Positions 53,521 through 64,000 of a stretch of DNA of 64,000 nucleotides are shown one piece after another (the stretch's first letter is position 1; the number at the start of each line of letters is the position of its first letter). The DNA is taken from positions 7,628,714-7,692,713 of the forward strand of contig OZ029919.1 in NCBI GenBank assembly GCA_964023275.1, written 5' to 3'. The translations under genes and the position numbers were made by a program. The stretch is from Norana najaformis. Lineage: Eukaryota; Annelida; Clitellata; Crassiclitellata; Hormogastridae. Below the pieces are notes generated by a model. It saw nothing but the letters and a program-made list of their open reading frames with translations. It had not been told where the DNA came from and did no database searches.

Positions 53521-54702
53521 GTAACGGCCTGCTTCGGGTATTGTTCTGGCGAGTCGATCATTCAACTTAAAAATGTAACCCAGATTCGTCGCAAACAGCG
53601 TGCTGCATACTAGAACGAATAGAACAACAATGAAAATTGGTGGTGGAGGTGATGGTGATAGATGATCTGTCGTTTAGAAATGGACTTAGAACATTTAGAC
53701 AAACATCGATTTGCGCATTCCGAAGTGACTGATGCGTGATAGTGGGTAGATTGATGGCAGTGGCTGATGCAAGAGGAAGCTGGTTTAGTGGTAGACAATG
53801 GTATTGTGGTGGCAGTGCTAATGTGCACGTCTTTTGAGTATCACGTGCCGTGAAATGAGTTAGAAAGTCTTACTTCGGATGAATAAGCAACTCCTTGCTT
53901 CACTTTAGAGTTATCCGAATTTTTGCGACCATCTGGTGATTTTCTGTGGTCAAAATGACTGAAGACCTGTTTTAGTCTTCTGCAGTCTTAAGTTCTTGTT
54001 TTGGTCATCAGACTTTTAATAATATTTTCTTAATTTCTTACTTTTTAATTAACTTTCTGTATTCCTGTATTCCTACTTTTGTAATGGATGACCAGTTATC
54101 TTTCCCTCGTCTTATCATAACCTGTTTAACACTAAAGTTTAGAAGACAACCCTCGTTCTGACCAGTTTAGAGGCCAACGATTTCTATCTGTTAGTATTTG
54201 TTTCTCATTATGCTAAAATCCTATGTGTGGTATCAGAATTTACCGTCGTCGCAATTAATAAAGTTTATGTATGCATGTATAAGAATACTTAATTTAGCGC
54301 CTTTTGAGTACCTCACAAAAGCGCTGCTAGTGTGCTAGAAATGCACTTTGTTGTTGAAGAGAAGGTCTGAAAAGGTATTGAAAGGCTGATTTAAGGAGCT
54401 TAAAGATGTCATTCTTTCCCAATTCTCGAATAACAATAAAAAATGACGGACAACAGTCAAAGATCTTAATGTTTTAGACTATAAACTATCTGAACATGGT
54501 CTGGCTTACATGTATAATGTTTTTCCTGACTCATTGCATTTCGACCGGGATTCTCCAACGGATTAAGATTTTTGACTGGAGACAGAGCTGAGTCAGGTTG
54601 TTGGAAGAATGAATTTGGACACGAATTCAAACGTATCGCTTGGTTGAAGCCAGGTCTTATTAACAGAAAGTACATGTATGCAAGGAATGCTCACAGATAA
54701 AA

Positions 54703-55119
54703 TTATGTAGAGCCACGGCTTTGTTTCGAAGAGAAAGAATGTTTATTGACCAATATCCGGGTTTGGCCTCTAGGGGATCCAGAATTTATTTCCATATCAC
54801 CAACCAAAACAAGCAACAGAGGCACATATAAAGACAACCCCTGCCGGGTAGTCAAAGATGTTGCACATAAATTTGCATTTAACACAAGACGAAAAATAAT
54901 GTTACTGGTATCACACAGCAGCATAAAATGAGACCGAACTGAAAAAGAAGCACCAGGAACCAGGAAAAACGAATGGTCCAGGCTCATAAACATGAAAAAA
55001 TGAGCCAGGTTCATAAACAGACCAGACCACAGTGATGCATGCATGAATTCAACAACAGACCTGCCTCTACCAGATTTCACAAGAAGCAGGAGTAGGAACA
55101 ATATGCAATATAAAAGCAA
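54703..55119 (-). pseudogene. LINE ORF N-terminal fragment (copy C)
   Basis: Counterpart of 48473-48931. It starts at an inner Met and reads LVLVGDMEINSGSP. Confidence 0.45.
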
Positions 55120-55339
55120 GCAACATTAACAGAAGTTGCAACACACAAGGTCAAGGGGCATAGCAAGTAAAAAAGACGTGACATAAATAAGAAAAGAACA
55201 GTCCTCAGTTCATGGGCGACTCTTGAACAAAGACAAATAAAAGTAGGCCAGCCTTTGTTAATGTGGACTTGAAACCGTAAAATTAAGAGATTATTGTTAG
55301 GAACGTGCTTTTCCCATGCAGACGATGAAGGACATAAGG

Positions 55340-55490
55340 TCTTAATCGTAATCTCGAGATTTCTACAGCGCCCAACGAAAACTAAGTTGCGGGAACCAAC
55401 TTATTCACAGGCGCTCAGTCAAACAAAATCGATAGGCAGGAAGGATTCTGAAGGTCAGCCGGGTGTCACACTGAGAACAGCGCATAAATT
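55340..55490 (-). repeat. Family 1 retrotransposon 3' end (copy C)
   Basis: Counterpart of 49110-49260. Confidence 0.8.
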
Positions 55491-55589
55491 ACTACAGCAA
55501 GAAAAAATAATGAAAACTTATCTCAGAAGTAGAAAAGAGAAATACAATACAAAGATGCTGTTTGGGTTTTCATAGATAGTCTGGATCTA

Positions 55590-55825
55590 TTCGTCCCTCG
55601 TGCTTAGTCCTCCCTTGCACACCAAAGGGCTTTTGCTCTTATTGGTCCATCTCTATCGAATGGACTTTCGCCTTCGATTCGTGCAGCGGTCTCTGCTGGA
55701 GACAGAGCTGAGTCAGGTTGTTGTTTACAGACGTTCTTATTCCCCCGGGGTCTCAAGCTGGAAGCGCTTCTGAGTAATTCCTTCTGTAAGAAGCGCTATA
55801 TGATTATCAAATACGATACAATACA
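55590..55825 (+). mobile_element. Family 2 retrotransposon 3' end (copy C)
   Basis: Counterpart of 49385-49600. It ends gcgctatatgattatcaaat with an (ACGATACAATA)-type tail. Confidence 0.65.
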
Positions 55826-56566
55826 AAAGATTGTCGATCTAAGAGTATACTTTACAAGTCTGACAATAACTCTACGAAAGGTGACAGAACAAAAAAACAC
55901 CAAAAACGAAACGTAGTTCGGTCGAAACAATATCAAATATTACCTAATTCTATTACAAAAATAATTCAGATCGTCAAAGTATTTTCCCATCGCTATCAGT
56001 CATGCGGATTCAGAGAGTTGCCTGTGGGTCAAGTTTTTAGGGCCCTACTCATTACCTACTTGACCCAGCTGGACCCGACCCAGCATCACCACATATATTC
56101 TGACCCCACCCAATTGGACCCATTCATCTGCAAGCAGTTAATGTTAAACAAAAAAGGTGTTCATGCTATTTACATTATATCAAACTATAATGCAAACCGG
56201 TTTTAAGAAGCTAAATAAGCAATAGAACTTTGATAAAAGTTTGTTTTAATGAAGAAAATAGAAAACTGTACGCAGACTCACTGCAAATGAAAATCATGTC
56301 TTCAAATATGCGAGTAAGCTGAAAGGTTATCGTCTACAATTGTTTTGTATAGACTTAGCTGATTTTCCTAAATTATTTATTACATAGCCTTCTTGACCCG
56401 ACCCACCAAATTTTCCTTTGACCCCACCCGACCCACCGAATTTTACTTTGATCCCACCCGACCCACCAAATTTTCCAAAACTCTGACCCAAGTCGACCTG
56501 ACCAGTGGGTTCATCCATCCTCGGACAACTCTGTGCAGTGTGTCGTTTCATCGCTCGATCTGTAAT

Positions 56567-59500
56567 CTCCTACATCCATAAAACACTTTGTTCGCAAAGA
56601 TGATATTGTTATCAGCTATTGAAGCGTGTCGACCTATGCGAGGTAGATACGAATGGGCACGGTGTCTACACGATATTTTACTTGTCAGCAACCTTTGTCA
56701 GAGGAATAAGTAACTTCGCCAAAGTGCAGATATAACTAATGCCGCTACTACGTCGCTTTAGCAAGCTGACAATTCGTTCATTCGTCCAGCCAAGCTAGGC
56801 CAAATTCATAAAACTTGGGACTCCGTTGTTTGGGCTATAAGTGTGTTCGAGAGCCCGACAATGGTTCCTTTCCAGCTAATCGAGCATTATCTGCTAGCAG
56901 ATGGACTTGTCGTTCTTAGTTAACTCTGACTTCGTTTTAGAAATGTTCTAACAAGCAATACGAAACTTATTAGTTAATGTTATAATAATGGTAGTACATG
57001 ACAATTTACATAATAATATTAGGATATATATGACAGTTTGCCTAATAATATAACGGCATATATGATAATATACAATATACAAATATAAATAATAATTTAA
57101 GGATATATATATATATATATATATATGATATTTCTCCTATTCTTTTTTCGCAGCTATCCACTTGTCTTAATCTATCTCTTATTTTGGATGCATACATGAA
57201 TACTATTTATTTGTGTTATAATTACATAAATAGATTTGCGACTCACATAATAAAATAATACTTTCCACCCAAAGCATATAGTTTACACGATAGAAGAGCT
57301 ATAGAAGTACTCAGTACTCATTTGCCTCCATCTTCTTGCTGGTCATTTTATGCAGCTCTCTAGTTATCGGGGCCTAGTACACTTTATTGCTCAGTCGTTT
57401 GTCGTTTATAGTGTAACTGTCATAACTTCAAATATTTACTCATTCATTATTAACTGCTTATATTTTTACTGATTAACAAATGCAGATATATTAAACATAC
57501 CTCTAATGGCCTCCGATCAAAAATCCATTTCTGCGTAACGACGTCACTAAAATAAACGTCGAAAAAAAAGCTAATATGAGAATCCGTAATTATTTCGTCA
57601 TAGAATAGTCGATGTTCCAAGAGAAACGATTTAATTACATGAAGTTGGAATCGTCTACGTCGGATAATTACTCAACCATAACGATAACAACATTTACTCT
57701 TATGAAAACAATAGGAGGATGGCCCACGCAATCAGACAAAAATATCTTTACACGGAACTATCATTCAAACGCAACGCCAGTGACTGATTCATGGGAGTGT
57801 GACGGATTCAGGGGCATAACGATTGTACATATCCTCAAACATGGCGGACTTATTTCTCCTTTTTCATTATGTATGTATGTATGTATCTAATGCCCCAGTC
57901 CTCCCCTAACTTAAAATCCTGAATTCCCCACTGAAAATTCAGGCCCATAGTTGGAACTGGCCCGTTAAATTCAAGATCTGTCGTATTAAGGACTAGGATT
58001 TATTGAAGGTTAACCATAATGATAACCAAAAATTAATTATCTTAAGTGATATAGGTTAAGTATATTTGTATACACACTTCGAATTAGAGAGTTCAATTTT
58101 AAGCTCGCTTTTACCTGAGCGCCACCTTTTGCCTAAATTGCGCATAAAATGTTGCACATAATTTTAACACCTGTCTAAGTGAATAAAAGCTGTAAAATTA
58201 TACCAAGATATATAAAATAATAATAATAATTACCAACTTCTCATTCGCCGGTGTCTAATGCATAACGGATCAGCCGATGGCGCACCAAAGCCAAGCCACA
58301 ATCAGGTCAGTATCTAGAAGGTTAGTCCACAGGACAGAGAGGAAGTCTATGGTGGAAAAGCAATTTCAAACAGGTAGGTTTTAAGCTGAGAACGAAATGA
58401 CATAAGCGACTGAGCAGAACGAACAGACAGCAAAAGCAATTCTAATAAAAAATCCTTAAAATCGATGATTAATCGTAAGCCTATATTTAGACACAACTCT
58501 ATACCCTCTTCGCACACGCACTGCTATTTGATATTCATGGATAGCTCCCACGCTCCACGTATCCATATCACTTGCCTGCAGCTGTGGCTGGATCTGTTTA
58601 TTTGCTAACAACTCATCCCGTTTGCCTGCTGAAAATGTTCCACGCATACAGTGGAGTAGTAGTTCCGCAGTTTAACGACAGCTTATGGCATCAAAGGCCG
58701 TTGCCGTCGCCCTCCTCCTATATCCAGGCTTGGGACTGGCACTACCCCGAAACAAGGCAGTGGAGCATACAGTGAGCTTTACAAAAGACTATAAATAGGC
58801 CCACGAGTTGCCACACTTACAATCAATCTCAATAAAATTAGCCTATTTTTGTCAAAACCGCTGAAACCTTTGAGTAGATCTGTAAACATTGATCCAGTAG
58901 TAACTCCGTTGATCGCTATCTTAGTATTCAGAATGATGCTACAGATCGCTGCATGTGCCTCAAGCTAAATCGTCTCTCCTGATGTCGCAAATGTCCTCGT
59001 AATCCCTTGATGAGATATAGTGACCTTGCGGTTACCCTTCTTTATCATAAATTTCCCTTGAATTGTATTTTTTTGTGTAATCTCATTGTTCCCCATAGCC
59101 TTCTACCTCCAAATGGTTCCCATTCAACTGGGGTTTTGTCTTTTCATTTTTTTATCTTTCTGCGAGTACTCCACACAAACCCTATCACGAAAACAACAGA
59201 ATGCAATTTTAAGTCAGCCATTTCAAGTTTTTCGCAATATGGTTGAAGCAGATCTTTTCATTTTTTCTAAGCACTACAGTAGTTTGTAGATCTTATGTAA
59301 AAATGGTCTCTAATTACAAAAGCTGTTCAATTAAAGTAAGTTTTGAATCTCATACATATATCAGAAACTCTTCTGCCCGTTATGGATTATATGCTCCCTC
59401 GCATTCCCCTTCGTCTTGCTGTTGAAATGCCAGTTAAGCCGGGCCCTTTACCATTTCAAAGCCTGTACATCAACTAACTAAGCAATGTTCACCATAAACA

Positions 59501-59639
59501 TATTCTGGTTGGACTTTTCAAATCCGACTTTGCTTTTGCAGACGAGAATGCTTCGATGAATGAGCAGCCTCTTATAAAGCACTCTATGGCGTTGAGAAAT
59601 CGTGATATTTAATATGACACATTATCCATCCTTCCTTTT
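56567..59639. repeat. Flanking DNA colinear with 34380-35700 upstream of gene 2
   Basis: Matches include 56600-56730 with 34385-34510, 57410-57570 with 34570-34740, 58130-58210 with 35260-35345, 58460-58620 with 35390-35525, and 59150-59285 with 35540-35690. A (TA)n run lies at 57105-57128. No gene was recognised. Confidence 0.6.
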
Positions 59640-59945
59640 CTTCTTAAAATCCACCCACACACCAATTCGTCCTTCCTTCCATTTATCCATCCACCCATCC
59701 ACCTATTCGTCTCTTTATCTATTCCTCCAATCATTCATTTATCCACCCACCAACCCACCACCCACCCATCCATCCTTCCTTGATTTCATTTTTTCAGTCA
59801 TCAATTCATCACCTATCCATCCATCCATCTTTCCTTCCATCCATACAGCCAGTCTCTACCCACCCATCTATTCGTCTATCTATCCATCTATCCATTCATC
59901 TATCCATCCATCTATTCTTCCAGCTATCCTTCTATCCGCCTCATC
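59640..59945. repeat. (ATCC/CATC)n degenerate simple repeat
   Basis: Imperfect atccatccatcc and cacccatcc repeats. The Ser/Pro/His-rich frames across it are artefacts. Confidence 0.85.
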
Positions 59946-61385
59946 ACGTTTTGCATTTATTTTATTGTATTGTATTGTATTGCATTTATCAATTTATATA
60001 ACGTCTATTGCAGAAGAAACTACTCATTGGTGCTTCCATCCAATTCATCGATAGTTACACCTGTTACACTCGCCTAGTCGTAAGCACTCGGCAATAAATC
60101 CTCATGCCAGCCGTTGTACCTTCTCAAATGCTGTCCATGTTGCCACGTGGTTGACCCCGATCAATTCAAGAGCTGACCTAATTCAGTGCAAGAAGACATC
60201 GTGTGTATGGCTCACGAGTGCAGTCCAGGCACTTCCTCTCCGCGGCTCCGGAGTGCCGCACTTAAATCAGATCGTCACAGCAATAATCCTCTGCACCACA
60301 ACGAGGACAAACATTGGCAACGACAACAAAATACTAATTAGGACAACATTCCGGACACGAATGCACAAATGGGCGCTAGATAAAGGCATAAAAGGACGCT
60401 TTAATATTTGCCTAAATCTTGTTTAATTCCAGAACACGCACAGATTTGCTGAAATTCCGCAAGGATATCGTTATATAAACAGCGAATGCTATAAATATTG
60501 GACTCTTAATCCGTCCATTTGTTTAAGCCAATTTCTAATTATATTGAGCAAGATCGAGCACGCATGCTCGAGCATTGCGTAATATGGGTTTGTATTTATC
60601 AATAATATATACATGTGCTATCTGCATATACTTATACACAACACAGATAAAGATCATGATGTTATTGGTGAGATGTTAGTCGCATCATTCGAGATCACAG
60701 ATGATGGAGTGGTTTCTCCTTATGTGTAAAACGGGCTTAGAAGGCAAGGAGGCATGAAATGGGTCAAAATGAGTTCTTGTATATTTATATTCACTGCTGT
60801 GTTCGCTATCACACTGTAAGTCCTAATGTAGAGTTTTTCTAAAAATTTCTCTTATGATGCTATGCAATAAAACTTAATTTAACATGTTACCCGGTGCCAT
60901 AATTTGAAGTTATGTGCATCGTTATTTTTGCAAATGACCAAGTCATGTAAATATTCCCCAAATCGGATCAGTTTTCATAAAGATTTCATTGATAGCAGCC
61001 ATAGAGGCGCCTGAGTATGCTCCAATTTACTATACTCGTAAACATTCACGACCTCAGGCACAGCTACTTACTCCGGGTCATGTTTTATCTCACGATTTCT
61101 CAAAAATAGCTGCGAAGCGATCTACATCTTTAAATAATTGTACCTGTTTTACTATTTCTGAGAGAGACATTTAGTTGTCACCTAATTATTCAGCAATTTC
61201 AGCCAAATTTAGTTTAACATCAACTAAGTTTTGATTTTTTGACCTTGTGAGGTTTTTTTAAGACACAGTCGCATATATTAAGAGACATGTAGGCCTACGG
61301 TTGTATAGTGCGGGAATGAGCTTATGTTGGTATCCGGTGTTTTAATTAACAAGGCAAATACTCCGGCTACGAATGCTCAATCCTT
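59946..61385. other. Intergenic, nothing coding recognised
   Basis: It starts with a (TATTG)n run near 59960-59985 that resembles a retroelement tail on the minus strand. The remainder has only short frames without family motifs. Confidence 0.4.
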
Positions 61386-61812
61386 TCAATCATTCCAGAA
61401 AAAAATCAGAAATAAGAGAAAGCAGAGGACGAGGAAGAGGATGAGGAAGATGAAGAGAAAGCAAATAAAAGTATGGGTGGGCATAAGGAGAGAAGATAAT
61501 GAAGAGAGGGGGTAATGCAAAGGAGAAGCGCAAAGGAGCAAGAGAAATAGGAAGAAAAGAGAAAGGAGAAGGCTGAGGATGAGCAACAGGAGGATGAAAC
61601 GGAGGAAGGGAAGACATGATGAAGTGGGAGGACGAAGTGGAGTTGTGTAAAGAAGAAAATGAGATGAAAAAGGAGTGAATGAGAAGCAGGAAGAGGAATC
61701 ACAAAACAGGATAGACGAAAAGGTTTCGTAGCGACATAAAAAGAACAAGAGGATAAGGAGGAGAAGGAGGAGGAGTAGGAGGAGTAGGAGAAAAACAAGG
61801 AGGAGGAGATAT
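61386..61812. repeat. Purine-rich (GAGGAA)-type tract
   Basis: Over 400 bases, mostly A/G on the plus strand. Phe/Ser/Leu-rich frames on the minus strand are artefacts. Confidence 0.85.
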
Positions 61813-61954
61813 GGGTTTATAAAGAAGCATTTAACCGGATGGGCAGCGAAAGAAGAATAAATGCATGAGATGAGATTAACAAAAATGCATCGACTGACTT
61901 TACTATCGGATGGTAGAATCGCATGAATAGGCCTACGTGGTGATTGATTGGTGT

Positions 61955-62190
61955 CCCTCTGTCTCCTCGTCTATTTGTCTCTACTGTATCTCTCATTCTC
62001 TGGTTCTCTATCTCTCTGCCTATCATTCTTTTATCTCGTTCTGTGTCTCTCTGCCTCCTTGTCTATCTGTTTCTATCGTATCTCTCATTGTCTGGCTCTC
62101 CGCTTCTTGTCTGTCTCGTTCACTCTTATCTTTTACTCTATGATTCTCTGTCTGTCTGTCTGTCTCTTCTCTTACTCTCTGTTCCTCTGA
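61955..62190. repeat. (TCTG/TCTC)-rich tract
   Basis: Degenerate tctctgtctgtct repeats. Three overlapping open frames here reflect composition only. Confidence 0.8.
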
Positions 62191-62394
62191 CTCTTTTACA
62201 ATAGTTGTATCTTTTTAAGTGTTTCTCTATAGGTCTCTATATGCATCTATGTATTTATTTATTTATTATTTCATTTTATTCTCATGGTCCTTACAGCCAA
62301 GCTGTCAAGAGTGCTCAGCACGACCAAACGACACAGCATCAATGCAGCTGAGCAATTATGAGTGCAAGACTTGCTCAAGGCCCCTACACAGTAA

Positions 62395-62475
62395 CAGCCT
62401 CAGGGAAGCTCGAACTCGTATTCCCCAAGTTACAAGACATGGGCGCTCTACCCAATCGCCTACTGCGCCCCATAT
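62395..62475 (-). repeat. tRNA-derived SINE fragment
   Basis: The minus strand gives GGGGCGCAGTAGGCGATTGG, then GTAGAGCGCCCATGTCTTGTA and a B-box-like GAGTTCGAGC. It is the third copy in the window, again on the minus strand. Confidence 0.6.
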
Positions 62476-62521
62476 GTCTCTTCGTCTCTTTTCTCACTCT
62501 GTCGCTCTGTCTGTCTGTCTC

Positions 62522-62522
62522 A

Positions 62523-62575
<53 letters not shown>
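62522..62575. repeat. (TC)n microsatellite
   Basis: A run of tctctc directly beside the SINE. Confidence 0.95.
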
Positions 62576-62578
<3 letters not shown>

Positions 62579-63659
62579 CTCTCTTAGTTCAATTAATGTT
62601 GTCAATTTGTTTATCTGATATGAATATGTAAACATATAAGTTATGTACCGATATAAATTCTATCAATAGAACTTCGCGTTTAAACAGTCCTGTAATTAGT
62701 GATTCATGATCATGAATCCCTAATTACATGATCTTGAACATTATAGTGCATATTACAGCGTATGCACACTTATCCATCAGTATGAAAATCAAGCTAACAT
62801 GTTGACGCTTATATAAGCATAATTATGGCTAGATACTTATATCTTCCTTTTGCAGTACATAATTATATGGCTTCATACATTTATAGAAGCGGTATTCATA
62901 GTGATTTCATGCTTGCATATGCACACACGTATATGATATATATATATATATATATGATCTTAAACCAGTATGCATGTATGTGGTCATACACAGACATTAG
63001 TAGACAGAAACAGTGACAAGAGAAGCAGAGGAAGATGCTGATTGACAGATGGAAATTATTATACGTAGAGAAAAGAATACAGGGGCATGACGACGACCCA
63101 CGGAAGCGAGAAGAAGAACAGAGACAGAGCGACACATACACACTAGGTCGAAGCAGAGAGAGAGAGACAGTGCAGCATCTCATGTTGCCGCACGTTTCGC
63201 AGACTCTGCAATTTGGCAAATTGTTCGTCGCAACGTTGATTTTGCTCAATAATTCCTGTGTGTTCGGATTACTACAGAGTCGGCGTTTCAGATTTATCTT
63301 CTGATTCCACTTTCGATATTAAAATAAAATGCAAATGTGCCTGTTTCTCTATAGCGACCGTATGGCCTCAGCCCTGCTCGCTTTTCAATGAATTTATCGG
63401 GTGAGATCCTTCACCAGTGTGCTTTCCGACGTTGATAGGTAGTGTGTCATCATACCACCGCAGAAATTGAGCCTCGCCTTTCACCTTTCAGAAGGTGAGT
63501 AGGTTCCCAGCCTAACAGTCGAGCTTCAGACCTATACATGGGAACCCGCACCTTGTGACAAGACTGAACCGGAACACAGTGCCAATGCTTAACATTAGAC
63601 GTTGCAACTCAGGCTAGGATTTACAATATATGCTTAACTACCTGAATAAGTCACAGTTA
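62576..63659. other. Intergenic, nothing coding recognised
   Basis: It has a (TA)n run near 62936-62955 and an AGAG/ACAG-rich part near 63105-63170. No conserved exon was seen. Confidence 0.4.
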
Positions 63660-64000
63660 TACTGTTATAATATTCGATACCGATGAGAGGATAAATGAAG
63701 TTTATGAAGCCACAATTACATCACGAAGAGTGTACGTCATCCCGATGGGTCCATTATAAGTGGCCCGGTGCAGAATTTAAATAGAATCATTACAAAGTAT
63801 AGTGGCAGACAGACAGTTAGGGGATATACACAGAAAGACAGAAAGACAGACAGACAGAGACCAGCTCATGCAACTTGGGAATTCAGCTAAAATAGACGAC
63901 TGTGTTCCTTCCTTTCAGTCTTGTCGTTATACGCATCTCAACCCAATATGTAGAGTTGCAGACACTTCCAAGCTAAACAACAAGTAAGTAAGTAAAACAA
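63660..64000. repeat. Right-edge segment duplicated at 36050-36400
   Basis: Shared runs include cccggtgcagaa, gcaacttgggaattyarctaaaa (Y/R vary) and catctcaaccca, in the same order, ending with gtaagtaagtaaaacaa here and gtaagtaggtaaaacaa there. It marks the far end of the old duplication of the inhibitor gene flank. Confidence 0.75.

Larger units (their letters stand above)
50331..56566. repeat. Tandem segmental duplication, copy C (6.24 kb)
   Basis: Second copy in direct orientation, same contents as copy B. The junction at about 50330 joins gctcgatctgtaat to gaatgaatgaataaatgacc, so the two copies meet at the (TGAA)n that starts copy B. Differences from B include a replaced stretch near 54555-54605 and small indels. 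Confidence 0.93.

Noticed and set aside
59602..60054. 150-codon Ser/Pro/His-rich frame
   Set aside because: Product of the ATCC/CATC simple repeat without conserved motifs.
61386..62587. Several overlapping Leu/Ser/Phe-rich frames on both strands
   Set aside because: Low-complexity purine- or TCTG-rich DNA; no gene signals.

Overview
This is a stretch of animal (metazoan) nuclear DNA. The evidence is split genes with GT-AG introns, secreted Cys-rich proteins, non-LTR retrotransposon fragments, tRNA-derived SINEs, a DNA transposon with terminal inverted repeats, and abundant microsatellites. The gene content (a copper type II monooxygenase of the DBH/MOXD group, and antistasin-like and Kunitz inhibitor domains) fits a marine invertebrate, most likely a lophotrochozoan such as a mollusc or annelid. 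That placement is an inference; no species-diagnostic sequence was recognised.

Layout. 1-572: the broken N-terminal end of a transposon protein (minus strand). 2349-7080: exons of a DBH/MOXD-like copper monooxygenase (plus strand) whose CuM-site methionine is replaced by arginine. 8161-18049: inhibitor gene 1 (minus, 16 exons, 584 codons before the stop). 18050-25390: intergenic repeats. 25391-32400: inhibitor gene 2 (minus, 10 exons, 394 codons). 32401-38640: its 5' flank, old duplicated DNA and microsatellites. 38829-44326: inhibitor gene 3 (minus, 4 exons), whose last exon is a 30-bp minisatellite followed by a purine-rich Glu/Lys tract. A DNA transposon (41392-42940) sits in its intron. 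44072-56566: two tandem copies of a 6.2-kb segment, each carrying a signal-peptide exon. 56567-64000: non-coding DNA partly colinear with the flank of gene 2.

The three inhibitor genes were assembled exon by exon. Every junction chosen is GT-AG and phase-compatible, and each assembled frame stays open. They share one plan: a signal-peptide exon ending in phase 1, then alternating antistasin-like exons (A: phase 1 in, phase 0 out) and six-cysteine exons (V: phase 0 in, phase 1 out). An A-V pair is therefore a symmetric cassette that can be duplicated without breaking the frame, and gene 1 carries five such pairs in a row. Genes 1 and 2 also have a Kunitz domain fused to an antistasin-like domain in one exon. 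The likely role is a family of secreted multi-headed protease inhibitors with diversified reactive sites. Around them lie decayed A exons, a duplicated promoter/signal exon and retroelement debris, the picture of a gene cluster under fast birth-and-death evolution.
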